Shown here piece by piece: positions 7,602 through 12,888 of a DNA stretch of 12,888 bases. The notes beneath the pieces are model-generated. The model was not told the origin of the DNA. It was given only the letters and a program-made list of their open reading frames with translations, and searched no databases. Origin of the DNA: CAVURW01 sp963743595. GTDB taxonomy: Bacteria; Verrucomicrobiota; Verrucomicrobiia; Methylacidiphilales; UBA1321. The position numbers were made by a program, and so were the translations under genes. The number at the start of each line of letters is the position of its first letter. The first letter of the stretch is position 1. The DNA is taken from contig CAVURW010000199.1 of assembly GCA_963743595.1 (NCBI GenBank), forward strand, positions 1-12,888. The letters run 5' to 3'.

Positions 7602-10211
7602 TTAAGCTTCGATCGGCCTAACCGCAAATGACGCCAGCGCGGACTGGAGTCCATCCGCTTCCGCCTTTACCTGCACGGCGCCGGGTGCAAAGCCGGCCCG
7701 GATGGCGACACGCATTAGTCCGCCTTCCGCCTGCAATTCGGGATCGCCTGGCGCATGGTAGGTGAGGGGCTTGTCCGGCGTAACGTAAAAGTTGGAGGAG
7801 CCTCGGTACGTTCCCGCACCGGTGACGGTAAACCGGATATTGTTGTCGGCCAGCGGGCACCAGAGTCCGTTCGCATCGACGACCTGCGCCGTCACCAGCA
7901 CCGCGTCCGAGCCGTTGGCCGTGATCCTGAAGATCTCGCCTGACGGCTTGGTCGTGGGCGGCTCAACGGTTAGGACAAGGTGGTGCGGGGCGCCCGCCGT
8001 CGTACGCAGGTCAGTGCAGACCGCCCGACCCGCTTCGTCCAGGCCTACGGCTTTCAACGTGCCGCTTTCCCACGGGATCGCCTTCCAGGTGCAGCGCAAT
8101 TTCTCGTCCGGCACGGCGGTTCCCTTGCTCACACCATTAAGGAAGAGTTCCACCTTCGGGCAGTTGCTCCATGCGTCGACGTCCTGGTCGCCCGACAGAT
8201 TCCAATGGCTCTGCAACGCCACGCCCGGTCGGATGGAAAAGGGAACCCAGAGCGCGTTCTTATAAATCTGGTAGGTGAGCTTTGGAAAACGGTTTTGGTC
8301 GAGCGCGCACGAGCCGAGGGATTTCTGGTGGCTTTTTCCATTCAGGTAAGTGAGATAACCTTCGCCCGGCGTCTCCTCCAGCATCCAAGCGATCCACCCG
8401 GCCGCCTGGTCCCGAATATTTTTCTGGTAGTCGGTCACATAACGGTCGGCGATGGCCTTTTCGTCCGCGTAGTCGAATCGTGCACCGACGAAGGAACGGT
8501 TCTGCTCGCCCGTCGCCTTTTCCCTGTGGAAGTCACCGAAGTAGGCCTCCCAGTTCAGGCTCGGCGAGCCCTTCACCTTTTTGTAGCTGTTCGTGTAACC
8601 GATCATGATCTTGCGGTCGGCCGGAAAATAATCGGACTTGTCGCGGCTGCCAATGATGCGTGGCTGAATAAAGTCCCATTGGTCGGCGATGGCCATCGTC
8701 TCCTTCGGCGAGTACTGCGCCTGGCCGTTGTTTGATTCCCACGCCACCACTGAAGGATGGTTGCGGACGCGGATGATCATGTCGCGGTCGTACTCCTTCT
8801 TGTAGGTCATGGCCGGTTCGTGCTTGAGCGACCATTCATTGTCGCCGCTGTTCATCAGCACCATGATCCCGTAAGCGTCGCAGGCTTTCACCGTCTCGAT
8901 GAACGCTGGCACATGGCCTACGCGCAGCAGGTTGGCACCGGAGTCAGCCATGAGCTTCACATCCTTCCACTGCAAATCCGCCGGAACGGCCGAGCCCAGC
9001 GCCGGATAAAGATTGCGGTGGCCGACGCCATTGAGCAGATGCTTCTTCCCGTTGACGTAGCAGTAATCGTCGTCCCAGGCGACCATCCGGATGCCGAGCG
9101 GGCTTTCCACCGAGTCGACCGGATGGTCGCCTACCAGCACGTCGCTCACGACGCGATAGAGATAGGGCTTCCCGTACGGGCTGTTGTTCGGCCACCAGAG
9201 TCGGGGCCGCGCCAGGTCGGTCGTCTGGTCGAAGAGGCTGGTTTCGCCCGGCTTTAGTGTGCGGGTCTCGCCCGGGAGTGTGGCCACGACGTCGCCGGAG
9301 GCATCCAGGATGCGCGTGGCCAGCGTGACCTCGGACGGGCCCGTGCCCTCGTTTTCGACATTGGTCTGAATGCGGATTTTTGCGGTCTCGTTCGAGGCCG
9401 ACACGGTCCCCACATAGGTTCCCCATTGTTGTAGCGGTGAGTAGGAATTCGACGGCACATGCACCCGGCTCGTCGCATAAAGCGTCACCGGGGCCAGAAT
9501 CCCGCCGCAGCCCATGCCAAAATCGATTTTCGTGCCGAATCCTGGCACCCGGTAAAAGCTCGTGCCCACGAAAGGCGGCGGTTTCTTATCGTGGTTGTAG
9601 CCCGGTTTCTCGCTGATGTTGCCAATCCGCACCGCGATCACGTTTTCCGCACCCAGGCGGAGGTCGTCGGTTACGTCGAGGACAAAAGGCAGGAAATCGC
9701 CCACATGCGTCACCTGGCCCGGCTGGGGGACCGCCGTGTTGCCCGGCTTGAACTTTCCGTTCACGTAGACCGCCGCGCCGATCGCCACACCAAGGAACTC
9801 GAGGAAAATCTTTTTGCCCGCATTCCCGGCTTCGAGCGTGAAACGGTTTCGATACCAGGCGTTGCCCTGGTAGCTCGCGCTGAAGTTGCCGTTCTGATAG
9901 GTGTCGAGATCGTTGTAGCAATGGGGCACGCCGACTAGGTCCCACGCCCGATCGTCGAAGTCGGACGCAGCGCGCGCAGGCGTGTCCGAGGGCGACGGGT
10001 TGACGGAAGCGGCCGCTTCCTCTTTCTGGAATCGCCATTGCGGGTTAAGCGGGAGCTCCCGCCGTGCCGCGCCTGGCCCCGTCATAGCGTTATCCGAAGC
10101 CGACTGGGCGAAAGCCCGCCCGCCCCAGTTGTATAGTGTCACGCCCAACCCGCCGAGCGCCACGTTCCTCAAAAAGTTCCGACGATTGGTACCAGTACTG
10201 TTCTGTTTCAT
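7602..10211 (-). CDS. Tat-exported GH2-family protein with non-canonical acid/base motif
   Basis: This 869-residue protein begins with a twin-arginine signal (TNRRNFLR at residues 8-15, then a hydrophobic stretch and AFAQ), so it is exported folded. It has the GH2 layout: jelly-roll about 50-245 (DDRAWDLVGVPHCYND, AVYVNGKFK), Ig-like domain about 250-375, TIM barrel about 380-650, DUF4982-like segment (VELFLNGVSKG), and a C-terminal Ig-like domain. The strand that normally ends W-S-x-G-N-E reads NHPSVVAWESNNGQ: the acid/base Glu position holds Gly496, and Glu492 follows the Trp instead. A possible nucleophile is Glu555 in LNWEAYFGD. Its activity and substrate are therefore uncertain. The start is clear; GAGGG lies 16 bp upstream, longer than ideal spacing. 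A malectin-domain gene ends 73 bp upstream on the same strand, so the two may be co-transcribed. It appears more GC-rich than the GH35 gene and the malectin fragment. Confidence 0.88.
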   Translation of the reverse strand: MKQNSTGTNRRNFLRNVALGGLGVTLYNWGGRAFAQSASDNAMTGPGAARRELPLNPQWRFQKEEAAASVNPSPSDTPARAASDFDDRAWDLVGVPHCYNDLDTYQNGNFSASYQGNAWYRNRFTLEAGNAGKKIFLEFLGVAIGAAVYVNGKFKPGNTAVPQPGQVTHVGDFLPFVLDVTDDLRLGAENVIAVRIGNISEKPGYNHDKKPPPFVGTSFYRVPGFGTKIDFGMGCGGILAPVTLYATSRVHVPSNSYSPLQQWGTYVGTVSASNETAKIRIQTNVENEGTGPSEVTLATRILDASGDVVATLPGETRTLKPGETSLFDQTTDLARPRLWWPNNSPYGKPYLYRVVSDVLVGDHPVDSVESPLGIRMVAWDDDYCYVNGKKHLLNGVGHRNLYPALGSAVPADLQWKDVKLMADSGANLLRVGHVPAFIETVKACDAYGIMVLMNSGDNEWSLKHEPAMTYKKEYDRDMIIRVRNHPSVVAWESNNGQAQYSPKETMAIADQWDFIQPRIIGSRDKSDYFPADRKIMIGYTNSYKKVKGSPSLNWEAYFGDFHREKATGEQNRSFVGARFDYADEKAIADRYVTDYQKNIRDQAAGWIAWMLEETPGEGYLTYLNGKSHQKSLGSCALDQNRFPKLTYQIYKNALWVPFSIRPGVALQSHWNLSGDQDVDAWSNCPKVELFLNGVSKGTAVPDEKLRCTWKAIPWESGTLKAVGLDEAGRAVCTDLRTTAGAPHHLVLTVEPPTTKPSGEIFRITANGSDAVLVTAQVVDANGLWCPLADNNIRFTVTGAGTYRGSSNFYVTPDKPLTYHAPGDPELQAEGGLMRVAIRAGFAPGAVQVKAEADGLQSALASFAVRPIEA

Positions 10212-10284
10212 TGTTTTGATTCTTTAACCCTCGGATCTTGAAGCTCCCGACTTAGTGTCGAGCATACTCGGAAACTACCTGATC

Positions 10285-10612
<328 letters not shown>

Positions 10613-10789
10613 AAAATCCCTGCCGCCGTTCTCTCGTCCGTCGAAACGCTCGACGAGCTTCAGGACTGGCTCACGGCGCAGAATCCTGACGTCATCGCCG
10701 AATTGCGCGCGGCGCGGCGCGAAGACGTGGCCGGTAAATTCAAACCTTGGAAACCCCGCCACCTGCCGTGTCCTACCAAGTCGAAATAG
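10613..10789 (+). CDS. Antitoxin-like protein, C-terminal fragment (Phd/YefM- or RelB-type)
   Basis: The frame is open from the poly-G run to TAG (10787-10789). The visible 58 residues include SSVETLDELQDWLTAQNP, then VIAELRAARREDVAGKFKPW. A short acidic helix leading to an A-R-x-E-D-x-A-G-type tail is usual for C-terminal, toxin-wrapping regions of type II antitoxins. Position supports this: its end overlaps the start of a RelE/ParE-like toxin by 22 bp if the toxin begins at the GTG at 10768. The DNA-binding N-terminus and start codon are missing, replaced by the poly-G run. The family assignment rests mainly on gene context and length. Confidence 0.5.
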   Translation, partial: KIPAAVLSSVETLDELQDWLTAQNPDVIAELRAARREDVAGKFKPWKPRHLPCPTKSK

Positions 10790-11043
10790 GCGGCAAGGCC
10801 GACGCGCAACTCGCCGGGCTGGACGCCGCCATCGGCGCGGGCGTGGAACGCAAAATCCAATGGCTCGCGGACAATGCCGCTGGCATGGTGCATCGCCGGC
10901 TCGTCGGCATGCCGGAAGATTTGGCCGGACTCTGCAAGCTCCGCGTGGGCGATTACCGCATCCTCTACTGGATTTATCCCGCAAAAAAGATTGTCCGCAT
11001 TTACCGCATCCAGCACCGTTCCGAAGTCTATCGTCACCTTTGA
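10768..11043 (+). CDS. RelE/ParE-family type II toxin
   Basis: A 91-residue basic protein if started at GTG (10768-10770). A TTG at 10747 would add seven residues, including a run of prolines, and is less likely. Helices at the start (YQVEIGGKADAQLAGLDAAI) are followed by the conserved beta-sheet core GLCKLRVGDYRILYWIYPAK and the ending IVRIYRIQHRSEVYRHL. This is the typical RelE pattern of W/L-K-L-R-x-G-x-Y-R-x-x-Y and a terminal H-R-x-x-V-Y-R. RelE members cut mRNA on the ribosome; ParE members poison gyrase. The sequence alone does not decide between them. Overlap with the upstream antitoxin frame indicates translational coupling and co-expression, with autoregulation usual for such pairs. 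Confidence 0.8.
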   Translation: MSYQVEIGGKADAQLAGLDAAIGAGVERKIQWLADNAAGMVHRRLVGMPEDLAGLCKLRVGDYRILYWIYPAKKIVRIYRIQHRSEVYRHL

Positions 11044-11093
11044 AGTGCCATGAAAATCAAAATGCTCCATCGCCAAAACGCCGCCGACCTGCA

Positions 11094-11261
11094 ATGGCCG
11101 GCGACGACCCTGCCAACGCCGGCGTGCGCGATGAATTCCGGCTGGACACCTTCCCGCCCGCCGGCGGTGCCAGCAACAACGCCGCAAAGATCAGTGTGCG
11201 TTTGGTTACATTCATTTTCTTGATCATCTACATGAGGCATAGCACAGGACAACTAAATTAG
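11094..11261 (+). CDS. Small hypothetical ORF, doubtful
   Basis: This 55-codon ORF (MAGDDPANAGVRDEFRLD...) has a polar, Gly/Ala-rich first half and a short hydrophobic segment near its end (LVTFIFLIIYM), then a TAG. I do not recognise it, and no ribosome site is evident. After the TAG the same frame stays open for 24 more codons, ending in a polar tail (DGGDVKPGRSG). It could be part of a degraded gene or noncoding. It lies between the toxin and the next small ORF, in a stretch where nothing else is supported. Confidence 0.2.
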   Translation: MAGDDPANAGVRDEFRLDTFPPAGGASNNAAKISVRLVTFIFLIIYMRHSTGQLN

Positions 11262-11444
11262 GACAAGCGTGAACGATTCGGCCAGCCCGGCCAGCAGCAG
11301 GACGGCGGGGATGTCAAGCCGGGCCGGAGTGGTTAACCGCCGATGAACGCGGATGTCTGGAACAACATCAACTCGTACCAAGTCACCTCCACAGCAGCAC
11401 CTCGCCCGACAGCGACCTGAATTGGCTCCGTTTTACCGGCCCCG

Positions 11445-11630
11445 ATGGCGCCCCCAGGCGAAGTCAGCGCCCAGCAGTTGAGCGATGCGATTGCCGGCAC
11501 GTCGGGCAATTTCAACAGCGTCGCCAATCTCAGCATGGCCGTTCCAAATCCGGCGACAATCGAGGACTTGCAAAACTGCATCAGCGTCATGGCCGCGAAG
11601 ATTGACGAATTGATCAATGCGTTGCGGTAG
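11445..11630 (+). CDS. Small hypothetical protein with C-terminal helix, possibly the rear part of an interrupted gene
   Basis: Sixty-one residues. The composition looks protein-like: VSAQQLSDAIAGTSGNFNSV, then a linker, then an amphipathic helix (ATIEDLQNCISVMAAKIDEL) that could form a coiled coil. The pattern is loosely like small structural proteins in phage-derived clusters, but I recognise no family. The same frame upstream begins at ATG 11343-11345 (MNADVWNNINSYQV...) and is interrupted only by TGA at 11418-11420. The original gene may therefore span 11343-11630, with a nonsense change or a sequencing error at the TGA. Confidence 0.35.
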   Translation: MAPPGEVSAQQLSDAIAGTSGNFNSVANLSMAVPNPATIEDLQNCISVMAAKIDELINALR

Positions 11631-11697
11631 TAGAACGGCCAGCAATCTGCGACACTCGTTAACGCCTTCAGGCTAAACAGGGTAGTTTCGTTTTTAG

Positions 11698-12114
11698 ATG
11701 GATGTTTTCTCCAAAACGAAGCGGTCTCAAGTGATGGCAGCGATCCGTTCTCGCGGGAATCGCGAAACCGAATTAAAGCTGGCCGCGATATTTCGTACTC
11801 ATGGTATTACCGGCTGGCGACGACTACAGCGGTTGCCGGGAAAACCGGATTTTGTTTTTCGGCGGGAGCGGTTGGCGGTTTTTGTGGATGGCTGTTTCTG
11901 GCATGGATGCCCGTACCACTTCAGAATGCCGCGTAGCAACGGGTCATACTGGAGGATGAAGATCGCGCGAAACAAGCGTCGAGATAGGCTGGTGACTCAG
12001 AAACTCAGAACTGAAGGCTGGACGGTCCTGCGCGTGTGGCATCATCAGCTATCCGATGAACGCAAAGTGATTGGCCGCATTGGTGTGGCGCTTTTGGGGA
12101 AACGCCGGGATTGA
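11698..12114 (+). CDS. vsr: Very short patch repair (Vsr) DNA mismatch endonuclease
   Basis: Vsr nicks 5' of the T in T:G mismatches created when 5-methylcytosine deaminates in Dcm-type sites, starting short-patch repair. The 138 residues match full family length. Catalytic residues fall at the same numbers as in E. coli Vsr: Glu25 (NRETELKL), metal-binding Asp51 (LPGKPDFVF) and His69 (DGCFWHGCPYH). The usual aromatic pair Phe67-Trp68, which wedges into DNA, is present. The end (GWTVLRVWHHQL) corresponds to the family's VxxVWExxL segment, with His in place of the usual Glu after Trp. The start is the ATG at 11698, giving the canonical MDVFSKTKRSQVM opening. A Dcm-type methyltransferase follows at once, the expected partner, so the two are probably co-transcribed. 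It appears intact, unlike its neighbour. Confidence 0.93.
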   Translation: MDVFSKTKRSQVMAAIRSRGNRETELKLAAIFRTHGITGWRRLQRLPGKPDFVFRRERLAVFVDGCFWHGCPYHFRMPRSNGSYWRMKIARNKRRDRLVTQKLRTEGWTVLRVWHHQLSDERKVIGRIGVALLGKRRD

Positions 12115-12150
12115 AGTTCGCTCGCTGCGTCTGGTAAATACATCGGCACG

Positions 12151-12888
12151 ATGGCCCGGAATATTATCAAGACAAGATCGCGCGCATCGGCAAAAACTAC
12201 CGGCAAAGCGATTCGCGATTCGCGCGTTTCGGAACAACCGGCGGAATACGCTGTGCCGGGAGGTAATGGGGAGTTCCATGCCCGGATGGCCTCCTTGTTT
12301 TCTGGCATCGGCGGCGTGGATCTAGGTTTCGAGTTCGCCGGATTCCGGACAGTATTTCAATGTGAAATCAGCAAGTTTTCTTCGGCGATTCTGGAGAAAC
12401 ACTGGCCCAAAGTTCCAAGATTCCCCAACATTAAGGAGCTTGACCAATGCAACAATTCCTATTTCCGAAGTTTGGACAGCAGGATTCCCCTGCCAAGACG
12501 TCTCTCTGGCGCGAATGGGCCAAAGAGCAGGGCTTAAAGGGACAACGATCTGGACTCTTTCATGACTTTGCTCGCTCGTTGGCGAAGGACGCCCCAGAGT
12601 TGTTCTCCTCGAAAACGTTCATGGCCTCCTTCATTCCCACAAAGGAGAGACTTCCAAACCGTTATTCGAACTCTGGCCGAACTCGGGTATTCTGTCGGAT
12701 GGCGCGTGCTTAACAGCAAAAACTTCGGAGTCCCCCAATCACGCCAGCGAGTCTACATTGTCGGTTGTTATCGAGACAGGGAGGTCCCGGAAAAATACTT
12801 TTTGAGTCCGAGCGCGGCAAGAGGGATGTTGAATTAACTCCAGAGTGGGGGCTAAATTGAAAACCATTCTGCCGCGAACAAAAACACA
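12151..12888 (+). pseudogene. dcm: Dcm-type DNA (cytosine-5-)-methyltransferase, multiply frameshifted and running to the window edge
   Basis: C5-methyltransferases methylate cytosine in a specific DNA site using SAM. Conserved motifs appear in order but in different frames: motif I (ASLFSGIGGVDLGFEFAGF), motif IV with catalytic Cys (WTAGFPCQDVSLARMGQRAG), motif V region (GQRSGLFHDFARSLA), motif VI (LLENVHGLLHSHKG) and motif VIII (FGVPQSRQRVYIVG). Frame changes lie near 12447 (extra base), 12530 (extra A in an A-run), 12602 (missing G) and 12650 (missing base). A fifth near 12832 may carry the frame past the TAA at 12835 to the window end. The target-recognition region and motifs IX-X are not seen. 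The start could be ATG 12286, next to motif I with GGGGAG 12 bp upstream, or ATG 12151 with a basic 45-residue extension. Codons between breaks are well preserved, so sequencing indels are as likely as true decay. It is the functional partner of the upstream vsr. Confidence 0.85.

Noticed and set aside
7980..8735. Plus-strand 251-codon open frame inside the Tat-GH2 gene
   Set aside because: It is a shadow frame of a GC-rich gene, opposite the conserved catalytic region.
11331..11354. GGTTAACCGCCGATGAACGC followed by GGATG as a member of a dispersed intergenic repeat family
   Set aside because: It vaguely recalls repeats seen in environmental genomes, but only one copy is present here, so a repeat cannot be shown.

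Overview
The window looks like part of a metagenome-assembled or low-coverage contig from a saccharolytic bacterium. Exported beta-galactosidase-type glycoside hydrolases of families 35 and 2, an SGNH-hydrolase remnant, a malectin-type domain, a Tat-exported enzyme and little visible Shine-Dalgarno signal together suggest Verrucomicrobiota (Opitutales-like), or less likely Planctomycetota or Bacteroidota. This is inferred from family resemblance; no taxonomic marker gene is present.

Left part (1-10560), sugar degradation plus a mobility gene. On the minus strand at the left edge is the catalytic domain of a MobF/TrwC conjugative relaxase, running off the window and lacking a start codon. Next, also on the minus strand, is a complete secreted GH35 beta-galactosidase (617-3556). 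A 730-bp gap with two short palindromes separates it from a divergently transcribed secreted GH2 enzyme (4287-6791). Then come a broken SGNH/GDSL hydrolase fragment on the minus strand (6973-7398), a LacI-operator-like site, a complete Tat-exported GH2-family protein on the minus strand (7602-10211) with an abnormal acid/base motif, and the 3' end of a malectin-domain gene just upstream of it (10285-10560). The intact enzymes would act outside the cytoplasm on beta-galactoside-containing or related plant or algal glycans. The broken pieces show that the locus has lost genes.

At 10561-10611 there is a run of 51 G. It ends the malectin reading frame on one side and the antitoxin reading frame on the other, so it probably marks an artificial join, and the two sides may not be neighbours in any genome.

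Right part (10612-12888), accessory and defence-type genes on the plus strand. It holds the C-terminus of a Phd/YefM-like antitoxin overlapping a RelE/ParE toxin, one or two small unrecognised ORFs (one with an in-frame TGA), an intact Vsr mismatch endonuclease with all three catalytic residues, and a Dcm-type cytosine-C5 methyltransferase. The methyltransferase keeps its conserved motifs but is spread over at least five reading-frame segments. Vsr and Dcm form a known functional pair: Vsr repairs the T:G mismatches that follow deamination of 5-methylcytosine.

I did not find a convincing new biological system. The most useful second looks are the non-canonical GH2 active site, the start-less relaxase beside glycoside hydrolase genes, the poly-G junction, and the many single-base frameshifts in the methyltransferase.
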